Positions 22,994 to 35,070 of a stretch of 64,000 nucleotides of DNA are shown here, one piece after another. The notes beneath the pieces are model-generated. The model was not told the origin of the DNA. It saw nothing but the letters and a program-made list of their open reading frames with translations, and did not search any database. The stretch spans positions 37,347,667 to 37,411,666 of the forward strand of contig NC_088780.1 of NCBI RefSeq assembly GCF_958450345.1. Reading direction: 5' to 3'. This DNA is from Calliphora vicina. Lineage: Eukaryota > Arthropoda > Insecta > Diptera > Calliphoridae. The position numbers were made by a program, and so were the translations under genes. Positions within the stretch are counted from its first letter, which is position 1; each line of letters starts with the position of its first letter.

Positions 22994-23484
22994 AACAAGT
23001 AAGAAAAAATGGTCGGTCAAGCCCAACCAATTTTTTCTTTTAAAATTTAAAAAAGTTATTTTCGGAAGAGGGTCTTATGACTAATTATGGACCGATCGCC
23101 ATCAAAGTTATTTGCGTTGAATTTTATGTGTATACCAAAATTTTTAGGAGATTTATGCTCGTTAAAGTGATTTTTGGAAGCGGGCCCTATATGGGAGCTA
23201 TGACTAATTATAGACCGATCGGCATGAAATTAGGTGACATGATTTCCATAGTATAAAGTATTTCGGGAGGACATTTGTATGGGAGCTCGGGGAAATAGTG
23301 GACCGATTTCAGCCAGTTTCAATAGGTTTGCTCCTTGGGCCGAAAAAATAATATTTACCAAAGTTGATTGAAATATCTTCAAAATTGCGACCTGTACTCT
23401 GCGCACAAAGTTTACATGGACAGCCATCCAGCCAACCAGACGGACGGACAAAATGTTTTTGCTCTTTTACATAGTGTAGGGTAT
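22994..23484 (+). repeat. hairpin-headed dispersed repeat, second family, copy C1
   Basis: It starts AACAAGTAAG, then GGTCGGTCAAGCCCAACC (23011..23028, an imperfect hairpin). It includes two GACCGATC blocks and TGGGAGCTATGACTAATTAT, then CAGACGGACGGACAAAATG, and ends near GTGTAGGGTATTA. It has no coding capacity. The first ten bases are the same as those of the A family. Confidence 0.7.
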
Positions 23485-23859
23485 TATTGACCGATTTTGT
23501 TGCTCTGTGTAATCAATACAAATAAACTTCTTTGCCAGCATATGTGATGTAGGGTACACTACAACTACCTGAAAAACTCTTTTTTAATTATAAACGAAAT
23601 AAAAATGCAATTTTATTATTTTTTTATGTTGTTTAATGATTGTTAAATATATTTCTTTAAACTTTTTTTGTATTTTATTGCGTATTTTTGTGGTTTTTTG
23701 TTTTTGTTGATGATGATGATGAGTAGAGGGGTGAGAAAACAGCATCATTTTTGTTTTAATTATATTTTTTTATCATTAAAAACTAAGGCCGAGACTTTAC
23801 GTATGTGTTTTTGTTACAATTTACATAATATTTTTTTTGAAAACTTTTTTTTTTAAATT
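23485..23859. other. opa 3' flank, nothing recognised
   Basis: T-rich sequence with a GATGATGATGATGA run near 23708. Confidence 0.4.
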
Positions 23860-24548
23860 TTTATTTTTTTGTACTAATAAGCAGTTTTGTGTATTTTTTT
23901 TAATGATTTAAACAAACACAATATATTTAAAATGTTTATAAAAACTAAAAATGAACTAAAATGTATATAGTATTTAAAAAAAAATGAGGGATGTATTAAA
24001 TGAATTGAATTAAAAGTATTTGTATGAAGAGTGAATTATTTACAAACAAAAAAAAAATAAACTTAATTTTAAAAATTATCAATTATTTTTTTTAAATTTT
24101 ATTTTCAGGTATTTAATTAAGGTTTTTTTTCATAATATTTTTTTATGATTTTTAATTAATAATAAATTTAATTTTTTTTATTAAATGATTTGTGAGGATT
24201 TTTCTTTTTTATATATTTTTTTTAAGGAAATATTTGGCTTTAATTTACAATTAAACTTAATAGGAAACGATTTCATTTTTTCGAGTTTAGGTGTTTCTAG
24301 GAAAACAAAGCAATGAGTGGGGAAGGTAAAGTAAATGAGAGCAGTAAAAGTATCTCTGAGACACTAGGAGAGTGAGTTTTAATGATAAAGAGATTTTGTA
24401 ACATTTAAGCACACAGTAGTAGAAGTAATTTGTTTATAAAATCTAGAGATTTTTTTTGTATGGTTTTGTGGTATTTTTTTTAACGAAAATTTTAATTTTC
24501 CTACAAAAATTTAATAGTAATTCAACAATAAATTGGCCTAAGCTATAC
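23860..24548 (-). other. opa: opa 3' untranslated region and candidate poly(A) signals
   Basis: Downstream of the stop codon the minus strand is A/T-rich and non-coding. Canonical AATAAA hexamers (minus strand) are at 24177..24182 and 23860..23865, with another at 23674..23679, so the 3'UTR is probably about 370-700 nt or longer. A Pumilio-type UGUAAAUA lies at 24037..24044 (minus strand), which would be transcribed only if a distal site is used. Which site is used cannot be told from sequence. Confidence 0.35.
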
Positions 24549-25322
24549 TTAATAAGCGGTAGCAGCACCGGGATGCATTAAATGATGATGGTGATGATGA
24601 TGACCAAAATGATTCAAAGGATTCATGGCATCGGCCCCAGCGGCTGGGGCTGCGGTATGATACCAATCTGTGGGAGCATGATGTTGGGCGGCAGGATGAT
24701 ACAACAAATGATGGTTGGGATGATGATGGCCGGCAACCAGCATGGAGGCTGGATTACTAGCACTGGCCGAAGAAGCTGCTGCTGCCGCTGTCATGCCCTG
24801 GTGATGATGATGCGCATGATGATGAGAGCCAGCAGCTGTCAGCGAAGGTGGTGGTCCCAAGGGTGGTGGCAAATAGGCAGACGTGGCCATTAATTGCAAA
24901 GCCGGCGATTTAGCGGGATTCTGTTGATGTGGATTGTGTGGATTATGTTGATGCTGGTGATGTTGATGATGACTGTGCAAACCACTTAACGATTGTTGTT
25001 GCTGCTGCTGTTGTTGTTGTTGGTGATTATGGCTGGTGACATTGTGCTGCTGGGTATGATGACCACTACTGGCCGTACTACTGCTGCCACTGGACGAGGC
25101 TCCCAAGTGTACACTATGCATGGTGGAGTTGGCATTCGGTTCGGACTTGATCGAGTGGGGAGAGGATTTATTCATGCTGCCATTGGCCGAGGTATTATCA
25201 CTTGTTAAGCGGGCTGAGGGAGGTGTTTGGGCACCACCTGTTACAATACTCGAGGAGGAGGACTCTTCGCCCTCGCTTTCATAACCATGAGAAGGTGACT
25301 TTTCTTCAATGTTGCCATGCAC
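24549..25322 (-). CDS. opa: odd-paired (opa), coding exon 3 and stop
   Basis: This exon encodes residues 405-661 and a TAA stop. It starts with GTG (Val405) after an AAAG acceptor, and the second codon, His406, is the last zinc ligand of finger 5. The rest is the long low-complexity C-terminal region: an acidic and serine stretch (SEGEESSSSS), a sumoylation-type motif IKSE at 462-465, a run of ten Gln at 505-514, His-rich runs, a proline block (LPPPLGPPP), a seven-His run at 645-651, and the conserved end HLMHPGAATAY. The predicted total of 661 aa is longer than my recollection of about 610 aa for Drosophila Opa; the difference is in homopolymer regions. The His and Gln codons also create long open frames on the plus strand here, and these are shadows. 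Confidence 0.96.
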   Translation of the reverse strand: MHGNIEEKSPSHGYESEGEESSSSSIVTGGAQTPPSARLTSDNTSANGSMNKSSPHSIKSEPNANSTMHSVHLGASSSGSSSTASSGHHTQQHNVTSHNHQQQQQQQQQQSLSGLHSHHQHHQHQHNPHNPHQQNPAKSPALQLMATSAYLPPPLGPPPSLTAAGSHHHAHHHHQGMTAAAAASSASASNPASMLVAGHHHPNHHLLYHPAAQHHAPTDWYHTAAPAAGADAMNPLNHFGHHHHHHHLMHPGAATAY

Positions 25323-25451
25323 CTTTAAAAAGAAAGTAAAAAAAGATAAATAAATGGAAATTAATATTTTTTCTTAAAGAATTTTTATAAAATTTGCCGT
25401 CGGCTTTTTTGTTTGATTTAAATTTGCAGTATTTTTTATATCACAACTTAC
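25323..25451 (-). other. opa: opa intron 2 (129 bp)
   Basis: This short phase-0 intron lies between Lys404 and Val405, with donor GTAAGT and acceptor AAAG. It interrupts zinc finger 5 between its two ligand histidines (H402 in exon 2, H406 in exon 3). It is AT-rich and shows no other feature. Confidence 0.93.
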
Positions 25452-25621
25452 CTTCATATGTTTACGCAAAGATGAGGGATGAGTATAGGATTTATCACAG
25501 CCATTAATACGACAGTTGTAAGGTTTATCCGAGGTATGAACATGCGAATGTTTCTTGCGATCCGAGGAGTTAGCAAAGCGACGATCACAGCCCTCATGTT
25601 CACATTTGAAAGGTTTTTCTC
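25452..25621 (-). CDS. opa: odd-paired (opa), coding exon 2 (zinc fingers 4 and most of 5)
   Basis: This 170-bp exon is found by frame and homology. The acceptor (minus-strand TTTTAG) is followed by GAGAAAAACC, which completes Gly348 and gives the linker GEKPF. It encodes finger 4 (C354, C359, H372, H376) and finger 5 up to its first histidine (C384, C389, H402). The RRFANSSDRKKH and SYTHPSSLRKHMK blocks are diagnostic of the Zic/Gli class. The exon ends after Lys404 in phase 0 at a consensus donor (GTAAGT, minus strand of 25446..25451). With exon 1, 1042 plus 170 equals exactly 404 codons, so no frameshift needs to be assumed. Confidence 0.96.
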
Positions 25622-28600
25622 CTAAAAATAGAAATTAAAATAAATAAATTAGTATACATGATAATAAATAAAAAAATAATTGTTTATAAAATTTTATAAT
25701 TTTTTTTTTTTAACTAATCTACAGTCTTCTAAAATTAAATTTGCCATAAATTTTGTTTTATTTTTTTTTCTTACAGATTTATTTAAAGTTTAAAGTTGTA
25801 TGGAATATTTCTGTGACTGACGGCAAATTCATTTTGAAATGATTAATGGTTTTTAAGTGTTAAAAACACAATGGCGCCCCTTTTGACACACAAAACCCAG
25901 CCAGACACCAACAAATAAACAGGTATAGAAAAATTAGAACTTTAAAATGACATAAATATGTATTTGCGATTTTTAAATTTCAGGAAAAAAATATAAGAAC
26001 AACAACAGTTTTAAGATTTGATGAAAAAAACTGCGAGAAAAATTTTTAAATACAAAAATTTAATTGAAAAAAGAGAAATTTTTTAATAAACCAAATCTAA
26101 TTAATTTAATAATAAATAAAAAATAAAATGAGAATTGAAACCAAAACAAATTTATTAAAAATAAATAAATAAAATGTAAAAAAAATCATTTAAAAATTGT
26201 TTATTTTTCTTAAAATAAACGAAAATTTGCCGTTTTCTTTTATAAAATATCACAAATAGTTAAAATTTCTCTGATATGAAGCAGCAAAACAAAAACAAAG
26301 GGCTAATTACAGCAAAAAACCAACAACAACATCTTAGTAAAAGAGATATAATGAAAACTAAAACACTCTCCGAGCTTTAATTAAAACATAAATAAGGAGA
26401 AGGAGAAATCAATACAAATATATAACTGTAAATGACTATCGTTATGTGAAAAGGAAAACAAAGCAAATACAGGGCTCTCAGATGAGTTAGAAAAATAACT
26501 CTCGTTATGCAAAAAGGTAAACAAAGCAAATACAGATGATTTTTAGAAAATATAAACAATTTTGACGATTCTTGAAACAAACAGTAAAGAAAATTGTTAA
26601 AAAAACACCAAACATTTAAAGAATTAGGTCAAGTATTGATATTTTTTGAGCACTGAAGTAAAAAAGTCTTAATAAAATTAAAATTCCAAAAGCTGCAACA
26701 TGTTTAGAGCACTAAAAACAGTATTCAAAATGTGTCTGCGTGGTCCTTAATAAACTAAATTGAAATTTATCGGCTTTATTTTAATTTCATCAATTGTTTT
26801 CCTTTTATTTTTTCTTAAATAAATTTAATACTCCCCTATTTGTTTTGTTTTCAACTAATAAAACGACAATATTTATGTATGTTTTCTTATTTTTTGTGTC
26901 AGTTCAATAAAAACCTATAAACTAAAAACTTGATGTTTTTATAGAATAATAAAAACAATAATCACAAGAACCAGAAGAATCAAAAATACTAAGAGAAAAA
27001 GGTGAGTATTTATACACCATTTAAAATATTAAAAATAACTAAACAATAAACTGTCTTTTTGATGTTTATGTGGTTATTGTTAAATTAAAACAAAGACCAG
27101 CTATAAAAAGGCCATAAATTATTAAAAGTCGAGCTCTTTGAAAGGCCTATTGTTTGTGGTTAAGAAATTCATAAGAGAGAAAGAGAGGGAAACACACACA
27201 CAATTTTATAGAATGTGGATTGTTGTAATAACACCTGTAAAAAGGTCAAAGGTTTAAGGATTATTTCATATATATAAAACTAGCCAAATGTAAAGAAAAC
27301 AAGGCCATAATTTATCGATTAAAAAAATAAATAAAACTAAACAAATCTAATAATTTCAAATAATAAAATAAAGGTGTTACACTTATCAAAAAGAATTAAC
27401 TATGGGAATTTTTAAATCAAAAGGATAAGAAATATTTCAAATAAAAGTAAGCGACAAAATTCCAAGAAAATTTTTAAATAAAAACTATAAATTATAACAA
27501 AAATTTAAAAAAATTGTAATTAAAACCAGCTCCACATTAAAAATTTAACAAAATTAAATAAAACTTACAGAAATATTAACTAAAAGAAATTACCAGAATT
27601 TTATTTAAAAATTTAAATTTCTTATTTTCTAATTAATTTAAATTCTTATTTTTTTTAATATTTATTTGTTCAACAAAAAAAGCTTTCATAAATATAGTTT
27701 ATTTTTTCAACACTTGGGGATTAATATTTCAGTTTGTTTTTTGTTCACACTCTCTGCTGTTTGTATTCAATATGTTTTTTATGACATTTTAAAGTTTAAA
27801 GCGGATTACCCAGTATTGTTGGGTAGATAATGTCATTATTTACCAAACAAATCTATACAATAACATACAGAGAGTAAAAAAAAGCGCCAAATAAGCAGGC
27901 AGCAAAGCTGGTTATTTAAACCTTTGACAACTTCACGCTCATTGTAACGGTATAACAAATGAATGAGAACTAAGGTGACCACATGTAGTTAAAATTAAAA
28001 CTTTTACTTAGTAAGTATAATGTTTAAATTAACATTTGAAATTTATCCCGGTAAATGTTGTTTATTTCCACCCTCTTATTGTTTTGTTACAAAATTTATT
28101 TTTTTTAGGTTTTTTTTGTGTTATTATTATAATTAATTACAATTTATTTTACAAGAGCCCTTGGCAAATTAATTTTTAACGCTATTTATCTTGAAGTAAG
28201 AGAAATAAATAAACACCCAGCAAACTGAAAACAAGACAATGAGTTTTTTTTGTATGTTTAAAATAAACAACAACAAGAAGTATGTCTGGGAGAGGCAAGC
28301 CGAGAAAAAAAAGTCAAAATAATTTATGAGTTTTATTTGAAATGACATTTGACATGTCATTGTTATAACAATAACAACAGCAACAACAATACAATAAACA
28401 CTTTAAAATGATAAATTTAAAATTTATTTAAAAAGGTAGACAATAACAACAACAACTATAGAAAACTATAAATTAAAAACAAATTAAATTAAAATTACAA
28501 AAAAGAGCTAAAGAAAAAAAAGGAATTTTTAATTGTTTTAGACGTTTATACAAATTTGGGAATATAAATAAGGGAATTTTAAACAAAAATATGTACTATA

Positions 28601-28649
28601 TTTGAAAGAAATTTTAAATTGTTTTTGCAAAATTCTTAAAAATTAAAAA

Positions 28650-29215
28650 CAAATAAGAAAAAAAATAAATTTTTAAAAATTTTAAACATTTAGACTCTAA
28701 AGTTTCTCTAAACTTTAGAGAAACTTAAAAGAAAAATTAGCAAATTTTATAAAAGACAAAAGCAAAAGTTAATAATTCCTTGAAATTTACAATGTGTTTT
28801 TTTCAAAAATTAACAAAAATAAATTTTAAAAATACAAGAATAAAAAAAATTTTTAAATGTTTTAAACATTTTAGAGAAATTTAAAAGCAAAATAAGGAAA
28901 TTTTATAAAAGATTATTCAATAATTCCATGAAATTAAAGGTTTTTTAAAAAATTCCCAAAAATATAATTTAAAAATACTACAATTTTTAAATGTTTAAAC
29001 AGATTAAAAACTTAAAAGAAAAATAATTAAATTTTATAAAAGATAAAAGCAAAAGTTATTAATTCCAAATGATTTTTTTTGAAGAAATTTTTAAATGTTT
29101 TAAAAATTTTAGAGAAATTTAAAAGAAAAGTAAGGAAATTTTATAAAAGATAAAAGAAAAATTCAATAATTCCATGTAAATTGTAATTGTTTTTCAAAAT
29201 GTTTAAAAATTATCA
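28650..29215. repeat. four-copy degenerate tandem repeat in opa intron 1
   Basis: The segment AAATTTTATAAAAGA recurs near 28742, 28898, 29029 and 29136, each time preceded by TTTAAAAG(C/A)AAAA and followed by a TAATTCC or similar block. The spacing shrinks (156, 131, 107 bp) through indels. The first copy also holds a hairpin (TAAAGTTTCTCTAAACTTTA). Confidence 0.6.
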
Positions 29216-30939
29216 ATTAATATTTGGATTATTTTAATGAAAATTATTTTATTGCTCTAACATTTTAATTAATTTTTATATTTTCCAATTAATTTTATTA
29301 TATTTCATTTATTTTTTATTCATTTCACTATTCTCAAGAATCTTTAACAATTTCAATTGCTTGTTTAATCAAAAAAAAAATGCTAGAAAAACCTTCTACT
29401 TTTCATTAAATCTTCAATTTTTTTCCCCCATTTAAAAAACTGTCAATAACATGCCCAACATTTTTTCACAAGCCCCCCCACCATCAGCCATTTTTTTTTC
29501 TATACACAAGTTTCCATTACAATTTTCCTGCCTGTCTTAAAAACTTATTGTATATAAAAAGTAACAAACAAACACAAGAAGACAAAAAAAAATAATCAAA
29601 ACATTTAAAGGTCTTAAACAAATCATTTAAATTGTATGAATAAATTTTATATAAAAACGCCTACATTTTCTTTTTTTTCTATTGCCTTATACAAAAACTC
29701 AATTTTATTTTAAATCACACCCATTTTAAGCGTAAAGTTTCCCTAACCACTTTATCATTTTCCTTAAACTTCCTTAACAAATATAATAATATCATCAACA
29801 AAAAGAACTGAAAACAAACCAAAATGGTAGGCTTATGCTATTACGCGTTATTCCCTTTTTTGCCACTTTTACATAATATTCGCATTATAGTATAATATTT
29901 TTTTTAAAAAAGAAATCCTCTAAAATGGCTTTTAAAGGATTTTTATTAAATAAAGTTTTTGCTTTTTTTTAAAAGAAAAATTAACAAAAAACTGAAAATA
30001 TTTATAATATTTTGCATAATAAACATATTAAAGATTTAACAACAACAAAAAAATGGCAACACAAAACCGTTATATTAAAAAAAGGGATGAGCAAGAGCAA
30101 ACAGGGAAAGAGAGAGAGAGTACCAAACATTGATTGAACTACACTGCTAGAAAAAAATGTGTACGAATACGAAACAGGGTGGCTGAATGGGTTGCTGTAT
30201 AATAAAACAGGCGTGGTATTTTTGTTTGGGGAAGGAGGGGGAAAATTACATTTTGGCGTATGTTTTTATATGTTCATAGGCATGTGTGTGTGGGTGTTTG
30301 TACATTTTTGAGTTTATTTAAGGGTGTTTTGTTATTTGTTCAAAAACATGAACATACGTTTGTTCATGTAATAAAGAAAATATTTAAGCCTGTCAAAAAC
30401 AAATGCAGACAATTTCATTCTTAGTAAACGTATCATCAAAGAGGGATTTTTTTTTCTGTACTTTTACGATTAAATGTAGGTATGTAAGTATATGAAAGAA
30501 TATTTATTTATTTTTGTAGAAATAATAAAAGGAAATGTAAGAAAAATGTCTTAGATTTAGTTAGATAAGATTGCAGAAAAGTCATTAAGAGTTTGGTTAA
30601 GAAAATTAATGTGGCTTTCAATCCAAAAAAAACAGGAATATTATTTAGATAATATAAAACAAAAAATAGAAAAATAACTAAAATTGGTTTAAAAACTAAA
30701 CGAATTTAAAGAAAACTTACTTAAAAATTTTGATTTAAGCAAATAATACAATATTTATACATTGTTTAAGCTTAATTTGTGGCTAAAAATATTGTTATAT
30801 AGTAATTTATACAGAACTATTTAAATTCACAGAAAATCTAAAATTTTTTAGTTAATTTTGTTCTTCAGTTTAAAACATTTCTCTGAAATTTCATAGAAAT
30901 TTCTATGGAATTCAATTTTGTTTTCTATTCTGGGAAAAA

Positions 30940-31640
30940 TATTGTATTTTTTCTGCAAATTTTTTACAAAATCGTATCATAGATACTTTAATATTACACA
31001 TAAATTTGGTGTCAGAAGAAAGTTATTTAAAAGTATAAAAACATTTTCGATTTACTTTAATACTGATAAACCTATAAATGCTAAGACAATTTTCACTACT
31101 GACGTTTTCTTTTCTAAGAAAAAATGTTGCACTTTTTCTGCCCCTTTTCACTAGATAACATTTTTGGTACTATTATGGTTATTGCAAATTTTGTCAGTCT
31201 AGCTTAGTTGTGCAAATTGAAATTCAGTATTATGAACTCTAAAGAAAATAGTACTTTTTTAAGTTTAAAAGCGCTAAAAGCACTAAAATGTATGAAATGG
31301 TTCTATATTCGAACCAGAATAGTACTTTTAGAAGTTTTAAAGTACTTAAGAGTTAAAAATAAGATTTTAACTGTATTTTCAAAGCAAAAATATAAATTGT
31401 AAGTCAATTTTTAATTTCAAAAATTTGGCTTTTTTCCCATTTTTTACAAAATCCTATTATGATTTTATATTACAAATAAATTTGGTGTCAGAAGAAAGGT
31501 ATTTAAAAGACCTGTCCAATAGTATTAAAACATTTTCGATATACTTTAATATTGACAAACCTATGAATGCTGAGACAATTTTCACTTTTGACGTTTTCTT
31601 TTCAAGGCAAAAATGTTGCACTTTTTCTGGCCTTTTTTCA
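30940..31640. repeat. duplicated intronic segment, two copies
   Basis: About 200 bp at 30945..31145 recur at about 31430..31635, sharing AAATTTGGTGTCAGAAGAAA, GACGTTTTCTTTTC and AAAATGTTGCACTTTTTCTG. Part of the same unit appears a third time at 34295..34350. Open frames cover both copies, but the differences are mostly amino-acid changing, so it is not a conserved gene. Confidence 0.8.
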
Positions 31641-34600
31641 CAATATAATATAATAAATTTTTTCAGTTTCTTTATGTCTAGCTTAGATGTGGAAACTGTT
31701 ACGAAAAAAAGGGCAGAAAAACTGGCAACATTTTTTATGCCAAAAATACTAACTTTTCTTTCACATACAAGAACTTCTAGTTAATAAAGCTCCCTAAAGT
31801 ATGCAGTATAAATTTAGATATTTTATTTGCAAATAAATAAGAACAGGCAGGTGTATGTGGGTTGGAGAAACTTGAAGAACTAACATTAGTAAATGCTACC
31901 GGGTGAAGCCGGTGCGGTCAACTAGTTTAATATAAAATAATCACTATTCAAGTTAATTTAAATTAAATTTTTATTTAAATCCTTTTAATATTTTATTTAT
32001 TTTATTTATTTTAACAAATTCTTCTTAAAACTTTAAAACCACACATTATATGCACTGTAATTTATTTATAAGCTTTTCTTAGGGTGAAAAAATGGCAACA
32101 TTTTTGACCGAAAACATTTTTAGAACTGCCAGTTAATATTTTGTATAAATGGTATACAAATTTAATCTTCAATTAATTTTATATTTAAATCCTTTTAATT
32201 TTTTTCATTTTAATTAAACTTAAAACTTCAATATCTTAAAATTTAATTACTTTTTCTCCAACAATTTCAAGTTTCTTGCTACAAACTAAACAAAAAAATC
32301 TCTTTAATGATTCATAAATTTCAATTCTTTTATAAACCATCATTAATAATAAAACAAAGCCAGCAAGCAACAGAAAAATATTAACAAATGAATCATATTT
32401 AATAATTTTTAAAAGCTGGTTTCTTCAATTTTAAATCAAAAAAAAAAAACTTTCATTTTAATAATTAATTGTTTTCATATTTAAACACCAATCGATTATT
32501 TAACTGAAATGAGGAACAACAAAACAAACAAATAAAAACGTTTTGGTATAAATTTATTTATATATCCTTAAATATCAACACCACCATAAATCATTATTAA
32601 TTTATTTCCCTTTTTTTGGTAAATCCTACATTCAAGTGTCAACACACAAAGATTGTTAAATACAAAAGAGATGCGCAATTTGAAATTAATACACAGGGTT
32701 TAAAAAAAAAAATTCTGGAATACCTCCCCTTCCACATACAACAAAAAGAACAAATGAAATGAAGTATAACAATACGAAAAATATTTATATATTTGTCATT
32801 TTTTGGCATTTAGAATATTCTTTTTTTATTTATTTATACATATTTTATTGTTTTGGCAACAATGCAGGCAGGCAGACAGACATACAACAGTAGCTGCTAA
32901 GCTAAATAAGTGAGTGATGCAGTTTTTTTATTTTGTCAAACAATGTTAATGACAGTTTGAGTGTTTTCCTTTTTTATTTAAGGAAACTATAAAATTAAGC
33001 CGGAAAAGCCAAAAATACATATAAATGGGCAGCATTTGCTTTAATACAACAAATATGGCAGTCTTTTTCATAAATATCAATTAATACCGTTATTTTAAGG
33101 TTTTGTTTACATTTAGCACAACAACAACTAAGCAATATGGCAGCCCTTTAAAATACTCTTTCACTCTCTCGTCACAAAAATAACAAAAAACCGTTGTTTA
33201 TTTACATTTCAGGGAGTTGCCAACTTTATTTTAAGTTATAAATAAAATATGTTTTAATTTTCTTTTCAACTATTTTAAATTATTTACTGCAAACCTAAAT
33301 CTTTTAATTTATTACATGTGTATGCAAAATTCTCTATCAGGGTAGTTTTCTAGCCAAATGCTATTTATATTTATTTATTTTTTTTGGTCATTCTCTTGCT
33401 ATTGCAAACGGAAAACCGTTAAAATATTATGATTATGTTTAAGATTTATAGGATGATGATGTGTCTATTGAAAACTCCTGTCAAGTGATACGTAAATAAT
33501 TGACAATTGGGGTCAGTTTTTTTTTTGTTCCTTTCTTTCCTATTTTTTTGTTTAGCGAACTGTGGCTTGGCAGTCTTTAGATATTTATGGGCTACCCAGC
33601 CTCTTTTCATAATATTTTAGCTGTAATATTTTGTGGTTTTATGATTTTTCACTTTTATTTAAAGGAGGGTTTGAATTTTGTTGGTTGTTAAGCTATTACT
33701 TCCCTTATTGCATAGATGGGAAACAAAGTTGTAGTAGTAGGGTGTTTATTGAAAAGGAAAAAAAAAAGACGCAACAAAATAAAAACAAAGATATCAAATT
33801 TTACACATGAATAATTTAAAAACAGTTTAATAGACTGCTGATAGTTTAACAACAAAAGTATTGGCAACTGTTTGAAAATAAGGGATTTTAGTTTTTTTTT
33901 GTTGTTTAAGGTAATTAGTAAAAGATTTCTAATAATATTTAAATTTTGTATTTTAATGTATTTTTCTAGTTAGTTGTGCTCATTTAATCTTAGGTAATTT
34001 TTTAAATTTTTATTTCATATTTTACTTTTTCTTGTATTTAGTGTAAGTGGTTTTTCTTTATTGTATATTTATGTTAAACACGTTTTAACTTGTTTTCTTG
34101 TTTAAATTTAAAGGTAGGTTTGCTTGGTTTTTACTAAGAGTTTTTTCAATACTGCTGCAAATTGTTTACACTTTTTAAGGTCTGCCTCAGGCTGGGCAAA
34201 TTGAAAGTTTTTGTTGGTACTTTTTTTTGGAATATAAAAGTACCTAGCGTTTTTATATTGGATTTTATTTGTATTTCCCTGACAATTCAATTTTCACTTC
34301 TGAGGTTTTCTTTTCAAATAAAAAATGTTGCCCCTTTTTCTGTCGCTTTTCTAAAATTAGTACTTTTTGTACTATTATGGTTAGCTATTGCAAATTTTGT
34401 TCAGTTTCTTAATGTCTAGCTCAGTTGTGGAAAATTGGAAATTGAACTCTAATCAAAATAGTACTTTTTGGAGTTTAAAAGTACAAAATGGTCTGGCTCA
34501 GTCATGGAAATGGTACTGAACTCTAAACAAAATAGTACTTTTTGAAGTTAAAAATTCTTAAGAGTTTAAAAAAAGATTTTAATTGTATTTCCAATGCAAA

Positions 34601-34839
34601 CATGAGGAAAATTTTAATTTCAGGGCAAAAATTTTGCCCTTTTCTTGCCTTTTTTATAAAATTGTATGTTTAGTACTATTATGGCTGTCTATTGCATATA
34701 CATTTGGTATATTAAGGGTATTTAAAAAACCTCCCCAATACTGTAAAAACATTTTGGAAATACATGAACACTTTTGTGAAATTTATAAATTTTTGAATTA
34801 AAAATTTATAAATTTTTTTAAATAGTTTTCTTTAGTTGT

Positions 34840-35070
34840 TAAGCTAGTCCTTATTTATTGGGATAAATAATGAATATATCTTTAATTTCAAGCCACATAT
34901 GCCCCAGGCTGTTTTCGAAAAAGAGGGCAGAAAAAGGGTAACATTTTTTGCAAGAAAGCAAAACAAAGATAAAGTGTAAGAAAATAGAAAAACTCATTTA
35001 AAAATTCACGAAATTAACTCGTAAAATATCGGCACAAAGCAGTCGCACCATGATCAAATAAAGCTCTTAA
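34840..35070. repeat. intronic repeat, also at 37180..37400
   Basis: GCTAGTCCTTATTTATT, GGGCAGAAAAAGGG, AACATTTTTTGC and AATATCGGCACAAA occur in the same order at 34843..35040 and 37180..37390. It is non-coding. Confidence 0.75.

Noticed and set aside
24582..25208. Long plus-strand open frames opposite opa exon 3
   Set aside because: They are antisense shadows of His- and Gln-codon runs (ATG/GTT-rich), with no independent domain.
30918..31784. Three open frames as a small gene family
   Set aside because: They arise from a duplicated non-coding repeat, and differences are mainly amino-acid changing.
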